This document shows, piece after piece, positions 11,440-23,059 of a DNA stretch of 64,000 bases; the stretch's first letter is position 1, and each line of letters opens with the position of its first letter. A program made the position numbers and the translations under genes. The DNA comes from Triatoma infestans. Lineage: Eukaryota > Arthropoda > Insecta > Hemiptera > Reduviidae. Under the pieces are notes generated by a model. That model saw only the letters and a program-made list of their open reading frames with translations, was not told where the DNA came from and searched no databases. The stretch spans positions 1 through 64,000 of the forward strand of contig JAAEAF010003767.1 in NCBI GenBank assembly GCA_011037195.1. The letters run 5' to 3'.

Positions 11440-11969
11440 TCACCGGGATATTGGAGACCAGTGGTCCCATTTCTTTAATACATCAATTAAAGCTGCTCCT
11501 GGACTCTCAGTAGCTTTGATTTGTTTTTGTAATAATATTTTATAATTTGGGTCGAGTTTACCTAATTTCACACCCTCTGAAAGCAGAATTTTAAAAGCTG
11601 ATAGCTGCCTTTTCGGTGGTGAATGTCTCGCAAAATTTCCTATGAACGCTACACCTATGGATATGTTGTTGTAAGCCAAAGTATGAGCTGCTATTTTATC
11701 CCAGCCTCTTCCCTCATAAATGTATCCGTCTCCACCGATTAAGAAGTTGTAGGCAATGTCGGACCAATTCCGACTGAATGCATCCGCCTGAATCGTCCTC
11801 ACTAAATTGGAACATGCAGCGGTTAGTCCACACTTACTACCTGATGTGTGTCCCACCATAACAATATGAACTGGTAGTTCAAATTTGTCTACAGTACCCT
11901 TTTCTGGTAGAGCCAACCAATGACCACGTGTCACCAATCTATCGGTATAGTTACTGCTTAGCAACTCAT
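11440..11969 (-). CDS. PGRP: PGRP ectodomain exon B, U1 (non-catalytic)
   Basis: The acceptor TTATTTTCCAG precedes 11969; the exon starts AT-GAG, so a G from the upstream exon gives Asp-Glu. The frame also runs 19 codons back into the intron to a Met at 12025, but that stretch crosses the acceptor and is not a convincing signal peptide. Counted from that Met: disulfide Cys66/Cys72, GGDG at 98-101 and YEGRGW at 104-109 are family hallmarks. The amidase His positions are Gly59 and Gln167 and the Cys is Ser175 (TESPG); only Tyr93 is kept. It is therefore non-catalytic, with a different set of losses from A. It ends SPISR because one T is missing near the end relative to U3 and U4. Confidence 0.88.
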
Positions 11970-12308
11970 CTGGAAAATAACAATTTTTATAGCTGTAGAG
12001 CAAGAATCCCAACAAAGGTCTTTCCAAATCTGACTTCTATAAATAACTAAAGTTACGTTTAAAAATATACAGGAGATGGGAGCTGGATTAGAGGAATATA
12101 TTCCACTAAATATAAGCCATCCCAAAAATAACACCTAATAATATTTTCCTTCAGCAATAAAATCGTAATTTGCTGGTTAAACGATAATCCATACATTTAT
12201 TTCATATATTTTAAAAAAAAATTGATATCCATCCGTTAGCGTATGCCCGGCTTTAGGCATGAATTATTTTTATGCATAAGTACTAATGCTACTTGCAAAG
12301 TTGCGACC
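11970..12308. other. Intron start and unit edge upstream of exon B, U1
   Basis: Non-coding flank of exon B. U1 lacks roughly 0.2 kb after about 12067 that U2 to U4 contain. The end CAAAGTTGCGACCA is the right boundary of duplicated DNA. Confidence 0.6.
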
Positions 12309-12359
12309 ATCTATATTTATAGAACCACAAATGAAGCGAATATTACCCCTTTTTAATAC

Positions 12360-14995
12360 TGGTATTACCGAAAACCGGAATGATAAAGATGGTACGGCAA
12401 CGGATACGGACTAAAAATTTTGGATTCTGGAATGTGCAGGGTTTAATGACAAAAACATACGCCCTCCTACAAGAATTAGCTGAATATGGGAAGGAAACCA
12501 AGAAAAAGGGGGCGGGGGAAAGAAATGCTTGAGGATTTTATTCATATCTGGAGTGGGATAAAGAAGAAACAAAGAGCCAAAGCTGGAGACTCTATAATGA
12601 TTAGGAAGAGTATTGGGAATAATATTACGGGAAATACATAAAGGAAAGATTATTGGCAGCCGAGATGAAACTATTTGCTAGGGAAATAGTTATCGTCGGT
12701 GTTTATGTACCGACTAATAACTGAAATGAGAGTGAAAAAGTGAGTTTTGGAGCTCAATGTGTGATGTGGTGGAGCCAGGAAGGAAATTTTTATAATGGGG
12801 GATCAAACGGAAGAGTGGGGTACGGGGAAGACAGCAAGGTAATTGGTAGACATGGTGAAGAGGAAAGAAATGATAATGGAGAAAGACTGATCCAGTTATG
12901 TGAACAATGCAATCTAAAAGTTTTAAACACATTCTACCAGCACAAGGATATATATAAATACATGTGGCACCATGAGACAAGACACCTGAAGTCTATTATA
13001 GACTATGCCATAATGAGGTAAATTAGCTCTGTAAAAGTAAAAGACATACGTGTTTACAGAGGGGCAGAATGTGGCTCGGACCATTATCTATTAAAGTCTC
13101 AACTCATATGGCCGTGGAAACTGCAGGGAAAGAAGGAGACCAAATGAGAGGAAATAAAGAGTAATGTCAATAAACTAGAAGACAAACAATTTGATGAGGA
13201 GCTGTTGAAAGATGAAGGGATCAAAATTTTCTTCCAAAAGAGGATGAATTCGGAATTAGATGGAGATTTCAAAGGGTCAGCTAAATAATTGTATGAATAT
13301 ACAACTGGAAGAATTTAGGAAATCTTATTTAATGTTCTCGGACATAGACACGATAGAGATAGCGTGCACTCATGGCTAAAGGATGACATAAAAGAACAGA
13401 TTCAGAAGAAGGAAAAAGCCTATATGAAATGGTTAAGTTCAAAAAGGGAAGAAGACAAGGAACAATATGTGAAGATAAAGAATAGGCTAAATAAATACAT
13501 ACGGACGGCGAAAAATGAAGATTGGATAAGGTAATGTGCTGAAATCAACTCTACACTAGTATTGCAACGGGCTAAAGAGGCGTGCTCGGTACTGAAAGGA
13601 ATGAGGAAAGAAGAGAATAACAAAGTAAGGATAGTAATATATCAATAGAGGAATGGACGAGCTATTATAGTGGGCTACTAATCTTGAGTACCAAGGAGCG
13701 GGATTTAATGTTACAATGCAACAAGTAGAGAAGGAAATTCGAGAACTAAAAAATGGTAAAGCCCCAGGACCCGGAGGAATTAATTCAGAATTAATAAAAT
13801 ATGGTGAAAAAGTGACCAAATTAATTACAACCTTATAAACTCGTTGTTGAATGGTGATACAACGCCGGAAGAAATGAATTTGGGTCATATCTCATCCATC
13901 CACATGAAAGGCGATAAAAGCATATGCTCTAATTACAGAGGGATATGTGTCATGAATCCTACAATGAAAATTTTTGGAAGACTGATTCGGAATGAATTAG
14001 AGAAGCGTTGGACACCTGATGGAGAGCAATGTGGTTTTACCGCGGGGAGATCCTGAGTAGATCATATATTCACGATTCGTCAATTTCTGGCAAAAGGGGA
14101 AAGTAAATCCAAGGAAACAAGCCTGGTATTTATCGATTTGGCGAAAGCGTACGACAGTTACCAAGGACGCTTTTGTGCAAGGCAATAGCAATGGCCCATA
14201 TCGATAGGCCGATCATAGATCTCATAAAATGGATTTACAGAAATAACAGATGAAGAATAAAAATAATCAGACATTCTGTCAACCGAATTCGGGACCAGCA
14301 AAGGCCTCCTACAAGGATGTTGTATGTTCCCCATGCTTATCAAAATATTCTTGGAAGCAGCCTTATCACGATGGAATAAAAAGTGCAAGCAAATGGGCAT
14401 CAAGATGGGACAAAGCTACAAAAACAACCTGTTATTCGCCGACGACCACGTAGTGGTAGCAAAGGACCTGGAGGATGCCGATTATATAGTAAGCTGTAGA
14501 AGAATACACAAGCTGGGGACAAAAATGAATTTTAAAAAGATGGAGTACATGATCGTATATCAGGAAGAAGCACTTGTCATCGATGGTAATCCCATAAAGA
14601 AGGTGACGAGAAACTTCCAGTACCTAGGGTCAATCGTCGAGAAGAATGGAAGCTCGAGAGAACGGAATGCTAAACCCGGTCCTGTGGAGCTGAAACATAT
14701 TAGGTTGCACAAAAAAAATATTTATTCGGCCATAGTGGGAAGCATACTGCTTTACGGAGCTGAGACGTGGACGTTGACCGCCGATCTAAGGAAGATATTA
14801 CTTTCCACAGAAATGGATTATTGGAGAAGAGTATCGCGAAGAGAAAGAAGATCGAACCGAGAAATCAGAGAAAAGATGGAAGTAAAGAACAGTGTACTTC
14901 AGAGAATAGAGAAGAAACGGTTAGAGTAATACGGCCATGTGAGAAGAATGGGAGAGGACAGACTACCGAGGCTGGACCTTGATTGGAACGTGGAT
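12360..14995 (+). pseudogene. RTE-like non-LTR retrotransposon remnant (endonuclease and RT)
   Basis: Plus-strand frames broken by stops follow LINE order. Endonuclease: NFGFWNVQGL near 12415, a VGVYVPTNN block near 12698, LCEQCNLKVLNTFYQH near 12893-12943, and GAECGSDHYLL near 13065-13095. RT: NGKAPGPGGINSELIKYG near 13753-13803, SNYRGICVMNPTMKIF near 13928, VFIDLAKAYDS near 14129-14158, and an intact FADD box at 14435-14446. C-terminus: YLGSIVEKNGSSRE, LLYGAETWTL (14751-14778) and YGHVRRMG. The layout resembles RTE-clade elements common in arthropods. It lies in antisense inside the putative intron between the transmembrane exon and exon B. Confidence 0.85.
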
Positions 14996-17027
14996 ATATG
15001 TCTTTTATAATTTGCTTGTTGTTACTTTTTTCAACAAAATCATAAAATCTGAAACGTTTTATTAATTTTAATAAGGTCATCAGAATGATCAATAATCAGA
15101 TAACAAGGTTCAATTCCTTAGCCAAGCAAATATAAATTTCATTTTGATTTTGGTACAAAAATGCTTTCTTTTTCGCATTATTCTTTCATTTATTTCAAGA
15201 AATGTTAACTATTAAGAATTAAAATAAACAACATTTTTAGAAAAATAAATATCACAAAATTTGACTATAAAATTAAATGCAACTTTTCGATAAAAGAAAA
15301 AAAGTATAATTGGTAACTAAATATAAACTTTCTGTAAATATTGACTGGAAAAGAAAAGAATATTGTGAATCTCAGATAGGGTGTAAGGTTTTTATTTGTC
15401 TTCTACTTTGAATAGTTTAGATTACTTCTGTTTGGGTTATTGCCCAAGTTACAGGGATAAGTTATTTAATGTGAGAGGTCGAAAAATGCCCAAATGGCTT
15501 TATTAAAGCTATAGTCCCACTGGGCTCTAATAAAAAAAAATTTGTTTCCATTAGATGATCCATTTGTTACAGAATCTGACCCACTAAGTAAAATATTTTT
15601 TCTTTTGTGGGCATTCCAGTCAGTGCTCGCATGGATGGAAATTGTTACTTTTATTTTATTTGAATTATGCTACTGATTGGCAAGCTTTATGGGGGCGATC
15701 AATTTTTTTTTTCCTTCCTCAATCTAACAGCGTCTACAGCCAAAAAAGATAACGTAATCAACCTCTGATGATAGTAAGATTGGCACTGACAAATGTGATC
15801 GTCTACGGCATCGCTGGTGATATGTTTTAATGACTGATAAATTTGTAAATTAAGCGAGAAAACCATGGGCTTAGTCTACAACTAACTGTTACCCATCCAC
15901 AATATTACAAGGTATTGTACCAATCCACAAAAGTAACAAATGACAAAACAATCAAATGATTAGTGTAATACTAACAAAAATGAAATAACAAACATAACAC
16001 CAACCAAATATTTTTGGGAGCCGATTAGTAATCATTGATACGCACTTAATTGCCCAATTTATAAGCAAGTTTTGTAACACAAATTATTTGGAATGCTATT
16101 TATACAGACGTGATTAGCTACAAAAAAAATGCCATTGACTGACTGTTTTCCAACTTTATAAATTTCATTTAATTAGTCACTCATTAGAAGTTTTCATGGT
16201 TTAAACTACCGATGTCCGTGAACATTTTCTAACTTTAGTATTCCATTCCACACGACTTTCTGCCTCAACGCTTCAGAAGTATGGCGAGAATATGGACGTT
16301 TGGAATATGATGATTTCGGATAATCAAGTACGAAAACCTGAAGTGGCTTTTGAACAATTAATGTATTTTGTTTAACGCGGTTATTTTTTCACTGTTTTCT
16401 TAGAGTGGCCTAGTTTTCATTTTTTCTCAATTGTGATATGAACTCGCTTATTTCATGATCTGCAATTTGATTGGGAAGTTTTTATGTAAAAATTATTTGT
16501 GTACAATTTCAACATTATTATTAGTATTTAAAATAATTGGATATAATGGCTGAAAATAAGTGGTAAGGTTCTCAATGCTAGCAACGTCTGGGATTTTAGC
16601 CGTCGTAGCATTCTTATTTTGGACGCTTCTATTTAGAAGTTAATTTAGGATTGGTGTCTAAAAATACTATACTGTTTGAAAATCGAGGTCCAGCAAGGCT
16701 AAAAAGATATTTAGAAGGTCAATATGAGAGCAGAAAATAATTCTCGGTTATATAAAAAAATGATATATACAGTTGCACTGACCCATACATAGGATGTCTC
16801 ATGTCATCAACTGTGGGAGGGGGTGCTCTGTTGTATCTCGTTGTGATTTGATAAACACATTTCTCAAATTCGAGTTTATTATTGGTAATTTGATTTCAGT
16901 ATATACTGCATATAAGAACTAGTGTAACGAACAAGCACTAAACGTGTGTGTTGTAGATGAATACAGAATTATATAAAATAAGGAAAAATAAAAATGTGTT
17001 GAAATCGATTGCGAGCGTACATAAAAA
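14996..17027. other. AT-rich putative intron DNA
   Basis: About 2 kb without a supported gene. There are several homopolymer runs, for example A at 15530-15540 and T at 15701-15711, that could be old retroposon tails, but no target-site duplications were found. Confidence 0.4.
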
Positions 17028-17399
17028 TTGAAAGACTTGTCGAATTTCTTAAGGCGCAAATACATAAATTTACAGAAAATACAACAAAAGTTAGCAATGC
17101 CAAAAGAATTTTTGCGGAGAGAATTGTATGCGGAGAGAGACCAACCCCTAAAGCTTTCCAAAGTCCCTCTGGGCTTATATAGCTACCCCAAATGTGGGAG
17201 CGTTCTTAGGGCACTCCAGGCCTCTAGGAAGTGTTTGTTCGCTACAGACATCACTGTTCTTGCCAGACAATTAGCTGTAGAGGCCTCTTTGACGAGAAAA
17301 TCTAAGGGCAGCATTGCTGGACTCCAAGCTGGGATCTCAGCTTTGCTAGTCCAGTTAGCTACCACTGAGCTAATCTCGCCCATTCCCAAAAGAAGTTAA
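17028..17399. other. GC-richer island with open frames on both strands
   Basis: Between about 17150 and 17400 base composition rises sharply against the AT-rich surroundings. The plus strand is open for 123 codons (17028-17399) and the minus strand for 68 (17183-17389, including NCLARTVMSVANKHFLEAWS). I do not recognise either product. A fragment of an unidentified transposon is the most likely explanation. Confidence 0.3.
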
Positions 17400-19517
17400 A
17401 ACCAGGTTCCATGGCCTGCATCTCTTGAGGTAAGAATGTAATGAAACTGTGAACTGATATATAAAAAACTGGGAAGATTATATATTGTCTAGCGTGGAAA
17501 GTAGCGAGCAGATAATAAATACAAAATTATAATAATGCAACAGATAGTGAAGCCATAGCAAAAGTTATTACAATCTGAAGTTATAAACCAAACTTACAAA
17601 TATTAATGAAGATATTACATTACTCGTAGATAGTTGGCACTAAAATATTTTATTAATGATTACGCTGTATTTAACATCCGCATCATTCGAAAAATGAATC
17701 ATTATTTTGTGAACACGGTCGGCTCTGTGAGTGAAGCGGCGAAGCGATTGTTTCAGGCGACTGAAAGGGCGGCAAATAGCGAAATTAAAAACAATATTTT
17801 AATGTTATAATAAAATGCTGACAATAAAATATGTCCGATTTCCAAAGAACATTATAAGGTTCCCTGTATTTATCATTTAATTTTAAAGTGGAAAATGAGC
17901 ACTACAAAAAATATGCATATAAATGAACCTTTACTATTTTATAATATCACTCCAAAGCCTACGTCCACTCATATAAAAAATTAGTAAGTATCTTTGAATA
18001 TACGACCTCAAGGAATAACTGCTGAAATACAGAATTGTTTTAAAGTATATGAACATGAACTTAAAGAAATAAACTATGACCAAGCAGACCTATCTTTGCA
18101 AGATGCTAGAGACATGCAAGCATAAGAAATTCCTCAAGAGCTACATAAAGAAACTAAATGATATGAAAATGAAGTTAAGAAGCTACCTAAATATTGGTCA
18201 AGTAAAAAAAATGTAAATTATGGTGAGCTGAATTCTAAAAAAACATTTGTCCTGTCTATGATAAGGAGTGCAATGTGACTGTAAGGAGGCAAACATTATT
18301 TTGCAGAAGTTTGTAAAAAGAAAAATGTCTCTGATAATATAAAGCAATGAAGAAATTAAGTGATTAGGAGGAAGCAAGTAACAAATAAATCATCGCTAGG
18401 TGATTTTTCTGATTAATCGCGACCTACAACTGTAGGGTTTAACTGTATTTCAATTGTCATGGATTTAATAGTATTTTATTTTCATTTGTGCATTGGTGAA
18501 GGATGGCCACCAGCATAATCTAGAAATTATCGTTGTCGCCTTTGATACAGGATTATGTATTAAATTCTTTGAAATCTTACACGGTGACTTACCACTGCAA
18601 AAAAAGAGTAGAAACAGTGGTTAGTAGCCTATCTAGAAGAAAAGCATGAATTAAGAGTATCATGGTGTGATAAGCCGCCGGCCTTCTCTAACAAACATCG
18701 ACTATCTAGTATTTCATGGGATTTATGCCAATGTATCATTTTTGTGGTAAAGATCTCACTAATTTTGTAAGAGAAATAATCAAATCCGCAATTACAGAAA
18801 CTTTTTGTGCTGATCATTCGTACGAGGTTCAGACGTGGTGTTACTCTGGGTTCCGGGATAATGAAGTGGATGTGGAGTGCGGGCTAAGGAAGAGGCGGAT
18901 AGGCTGGCTAGGTGGAAAAGCCAACAAACAAATTATCATATTCTTCCGCTAAAAGATTAATTAGAGGCGTGCTACATGATTGCCTTTAAAACTACTACCA
19001 TCAAAAAGCGGTAGGTAAGCAAGCACTAACACAAGATGTAGGAAGGATAATCGTTACCTTTCCCAGAGCTCAGTTTGTTGCTTGTTTTAGGTCGGTCACT
19101 CACTGGGCTCGATTATCTCCAAAAAAACCTTACACCATATTAGCGTAACGGTTACACCTTTATGTGGGCCTTGCGGCCGATTGCGAATATTTGGACTTTT
19201 GCCCTGCTTTGCAGTACATTCGAAATTGTTTTTTTACTTACGATGACGACTCTCGTGCCAGGTTGGCCAAGCTTGCCAGGTAGCAAGAACATCCATGACC
19301 GAAGAGGCCTCTCGCGAATTGGCGAAGTAAAAAAAAAGTTCTGGATAAATACATATTTTAAATGAAACGAATAAAACATGCTGAGAAAGTAAATTAGAGC
19401 AAGTGAGACCAGAAATAACAAATAATACATTAGGAATAAAAAAAACATGCGAGTAATATTGATAAAGAAGTCAGTTTTGGAAAGATTTTAAACATTCATA
19501 TTAATATAATAACTTAC
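17400..19517. other. Putative intron DNA downstream of the transmembrane exon
   Basis: About 2.1 kb with only short chance frames. A GTAAGT donor-like site on the minus strand near 19240 follows a short open stretch, but its acceptor side is weak, so I do not call an exon. Confidence 0.35.
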
Positions 19518-19649
19518 CTTCTTCATGAGTTGGTAATAATAAAATCAAAGCTACAGCCGCTCCAATCAAAACAAGTACAACAATAAATATATACCACAAG
19601 TGTCGACATCTTATAGATGATAAAATATTCTTTAGATTTTTATTTTCCT
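19518..19649 (-). CDS. PGRP: Transmembrane exon of a PGRP-LC-like receptor
   Basis: The minus strand has acceptor TTATTACAG before 19649 and a strong donor AAG|GTAAGTT after 19518. The 132-nt exon is phase 1 at both ends. It encodes 43 full codons: a basic stretch (KNLKNILSSIRCRH), one hydrophobic segment (WYIFIVVLVLIGAAVALILLL), then PTHEE. Positive charges before and acidic residues after the segment fit a type II, N-in orientation as in insect PGRP-LC. The final G joins in frame to exon B (giving THEE-DELLSS) or exon A (giving THEE-EWGSE). The preceding exon, which should carry the cytoplasmic signalling part, was not found in the window. Confidence 0.75.
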
Positions 19650-20230
19650 CTGTAATAAAGAAAATCAAAATTATAATGTTTGATTATGTTAGAAATGTAA
19701 TGTATTAAATCAAAATAGATACATCTGGATAAAATATAATTAGTTTAATTTGACTAATTTCGACGAACAGATAATCTTACAATTTTTGATGACATTAGAA
19801 GGGATAGATAGATAAGTAACTGTATTTAGTGTCATAACACATTACAGGGGTTCTACAGAGTATTAGCATAATTTATAAATCGTATAAAGTTTTTATACAT
19901 TAATCATAAAAAATCCAATTAACTTCAAATGACAATTACAAAAAAGAAACAAAAAACAATTAAATGCAAAAAGTCTGAAATAATGAAAAGGTAGACAAAA
20001 GAAAAATGAACTCATTCTTTGATAACAAAAGATCTCAACTTAAGTGACTCTATTTTATAATAATATAACTTATCAATGTGCTCCTGGCCATTTATGGTTA
20101 AGACACATAGTCAGAGTCTGAAGTATAAATGATCAGAGTCAGAATTTCGTATTGGAACAAAATTGGCCAAATAGTGTTCCCTGATAGGTTTATAGGTGGA
20201 ACATAATATGTTCGAGACTCTCCTCAGCGT
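19650..20230. other. Unassigned AT-rich DNA upstream of the transmembrane exon
   Basis: No exon or element was recognised here. It lies between the transmembrane exon and the 3' end of the LINE at 20231. Confidence 0.4.
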
Positions 20231-23010
20231 TTAAATAACATAAAGTGCAAATAGAGCGAGTGTCAATACAGGATAGCCAACATTTTTACTCCATATTTTA
20301 ATAATTTTGCTGCTTGACACTCTTAATTGATGTTTCAATTTAATTTTATCTTTTGTACATTTATAATTTAAATAGTTTTCCGGTTTGTCTAGTTCGCTGA
20401 TATTCCTATAGATTGTGCTATAGCTTGAGTTAATAGCTTTTCCTATATCTATAGACATAACGTGATTTGTCCATTTGTCCAATAAATCTGGCATCATTCT
20501 TTTTAAATTTTGGGAGTTTGCATTATAGGCAATGTCCGATTCGCCAATCAAATTGAACCAGCATCGCAATTGAGTGAACCAATTCCTATTTGCCTAGTTG
20601 TTACATCCTTTATCAATTATTTTTAATCTATTGAGACATTGCTTCGGAATTCTTTTATCATCTATATCTATAATTTTGATCCAATACGACAGTATTCTTT
20701 GGAAAATCGACACAATTAGTGATACATGGCCAGTTTTCAGCCTGACAAAATAGTCAGGTGTGTTCTTTGGCGAATACAGTAACTGCTTGAAAAACATGAC
20801 TTGAGCCCTTTCTGCGATTTCTAAATAATGTGCGGCCCACACTTCTGAACCATATAATAGAGTTGCGGAAACAATAGCATCAAACAATTTTATTTTAGGT
20901 TCCCAAGGTTGCAACTACTTTTGATCAAAATACTTATCACCTTACAAATCTGAGGAACTGATTTATTTAAAAAGGATTGAGCGGTAGATTTAAATTTTGA
21001 AGAGGAATTGAATGGTACACCTAGATAAGTGTATTGTTTTTCAAATTTTAGTACTTTTCCTTTCCAAAATAAATGTTTAATGTTTTTAGATCTATTTCAG
21101 GAACTAAAAGAACTATTTCCGTTTTATCTGGGTTCAAATTAACTGAATTGTTGTTACAATATCTATGCTAGTACTTTTAATTTACCGACTGCATCGCTCC
21201 ATGATAGACAAAATAGCAGTACATCATCTGCAAATAGTAACATTATTAAATCCTTTTTATTACTATGTTTAGACCGTTCAAACTATGTTACTCAAAGTAA
21301 TTGATTATATCACTTATAAATAATATAACAACAGCAGACTCAGACAGTCCCCTTGCAATGCTCCCTTAGTGATTTTTATCTCCTCTAAATGAAATTTATT
21401 TTTTAGAAACATGCCGGCACCTTCGTAAATTTTTTTTATTACTCTTACTAGTTTTCCGCTCAGCCCTATGATGAAGTTTGTTTCAAAACATTTCCTGATT
21501 GATAGAGTCAAACGATCTTTTAAAATCCACAAATATCCCTAAGAAATGACTTTTTTTCAAACGATTGTGGATAACTAACATTGCGTTAAGAGTGAATAAG
21601 CGAGTATTCCTTTTTATATATATTTAAAGTTTTCTTGTAATCGTTGTTAAGTAATAAATAATCTTGTAGCAGATAGAAATTGTTTAAATCCTTTTTATAC
21701 TCTTTCCATTTGTATCTAACCGATCTTTTCATGTCTTTCAAAGAGGTATTGAACCAAGGTTGATCACAATTTATTACTGATTTGTAAATTGCAGCTAAGA
21801 AATTATTATCAAATCATCTGCATTGTTAGTGTTTAAATAAATATTGGTACATTTAGATTGCATCGAAATAAATTTGATTTACTATTATTCCAAATAATCA
21901 TTTCATTATATTCTTTGATTTTTGTACTTTATATTTTTTACTAGGCGACATACAATTTAATGACAGAACACATAGTAAGTATTGAGATGTTCAACATATT
22001 AATCATTTCAAAATCATTAAAAATATTTAAAGTATTCATACCAACCCATATCAAATCAATTGTGCTATTACCGTTCTTTGCTATGTAAGTAAAGTTGCCT
22101 ATTGAATCTGAAAAACTCCTACCATTACAGACAAACATACACTGTGATTCCATCAGATCTACAAGCACTTTTCCTCTATGATTAACTTTATCATCCAGAA
22201 CAAACCTCCGGCCATATAAATTAAAATACTCAAAAATTTATTTTCAATGCAATTTAAATTAGCTATTCTGCAATTAAAGTCGTCACCTATGATTTTACGA
22301 ACAAAGCTAGGTTGATTTATTTCAATATTATTTAATGAAAGATCAAGTAACTCTGTGCAGTACTTAATATCAGCTGTGGGTGGCGAGTAAACATTACCTA
22401 TTATAAAGTGTTCATTCTCAAATGAGACTTTTATAATTAGAAACGATTGATTACTTCTGGTTTTTCTGCACGATGTACATAATGTAAATATTGTACATAA
22501 ATGGGAGCCACCGCTATTGGTGGGCAGGCTGAGCCGGAATTGGCACCCCGGCATCGTGTAGGTGTGTAGTATGTATGTGTTGGATGGGATAACGAAAGAC
22601 GCTTTAATTTAAGCACGAGGTACAACGTTTAGTAATTGGTTAAATCTTATTAGAAGGTAACAAACAGAGAATCACACATAGATGGTGCTGGCTGTATGGC
22701 GAAAGCCAATGCCAAAAAAAAAAAAAATTGATTGATTAGATTCAATAATTTGTATATAGTTAATATCTTCACGGACTAGTATCATTAAACCACCACCTGC
22801 ACGTTTTACCTCGGATCGCTAAAGAAGAAATATTATATTTACTTAAATAATTAGGCAGTTCTACTTTATTTATTAACAGTTAACCAAATTTCCACCAAAC
22901 ATATCAAACTGAAACTACAGAGAGCTTCCTGTTCATTATAATCTAAATTAAAGAGATTTTTATATCCATCTATATTCCAGTAACAAACTTTGAATTTCAC
23001 AAAACCTAAA
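20231..23010 (-). pseudogene. Non-LTR retrotransposon ORF2 remnant (endonuclease, RT)
   Basis: Minus-strand frames, read from high to low coordinates: endonuclease start KVCYWNIDGYKNL near 23000; KRAGGGLMILVREDI near 22800; IIGNVYSPP near 22400; GNFTYIAKNGNSTIDLIWV near 22090-22035; RT motif A region near 21530 (VDFK-SFDSI in shifted frames); GALQGDCLS near 21350; an intact FADD box at 21223-21234; LLYGSEVWA near 20855; and a cysteine-poor C-terminus ending near 20231. Stops and frameshifts are spread throughout. A 276-bp insertion splits the endonuclease at 22454-22729. Confidence 0.85.
22454..22729 (+). mobile_element. A-tailed short retroposon inserted in the LINE, with TSD
   Basis: The 9-bp duplication GATTGATTA flanks the insert at 22445-22453 and 22730-22738. 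The insert ends in a run of about 14 A, and the LINE endonuclease frame resumes exactly across it (ESNQS then FLIIKV). Its body has higher GC content than the host LINE. I see no clear pol III boxes, so it may be a SINE or a retrocopied non-coding RNA. Confidence 0.7.
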
Positions 23011-23059
23011 ATTTGCTTAATGTCGTTACCTTTATTATCTCTGCTACTAGGAATCGATT

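Larger units (their letters stand above)
1..12308. repeat. Segmental duplication unit U1 (left-truncated by window)
   Basis: This unit matches 26921-38712 (U2) over nearly its whole length, and from about 2960 onward it matches U3 and U4. Order on the plus strand: broken Jockey-like LINE, repeat S, unassigned AT-rich DNA, gypsy remnant, repeat S', PGRP exon A, PGRP exon B. Homology stops after the ACCA at 12305-12308; the following sequence is unique to this locus, so 12309 onward looks like the ancestral flank. U1-specific changes are an extra segment at about 368-602, a shortened S, and loss of roughly 0.2 kb at about 12068 beyond exon B. Confidence 0.9.

Noticed and set aside
11970..12027. 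In-frame Met and hydrophobic residues before exon B as an alternative start with signal peptide
   Set aside because: The stretch crosses a strong acceptor, is short, and is polar after six hydrophobic residues (NCYFPDE). It is more likely intron that happens to stay open.
19239..19345. Possible extra exon between the transmembrane exon and exon B (GTAAGT donor on minus strand)
   Set aside because: The acceptor is weak, the peptide is not conserved in anything I know, and the transmembrane exon already joins both PGRP exons in phase without it.
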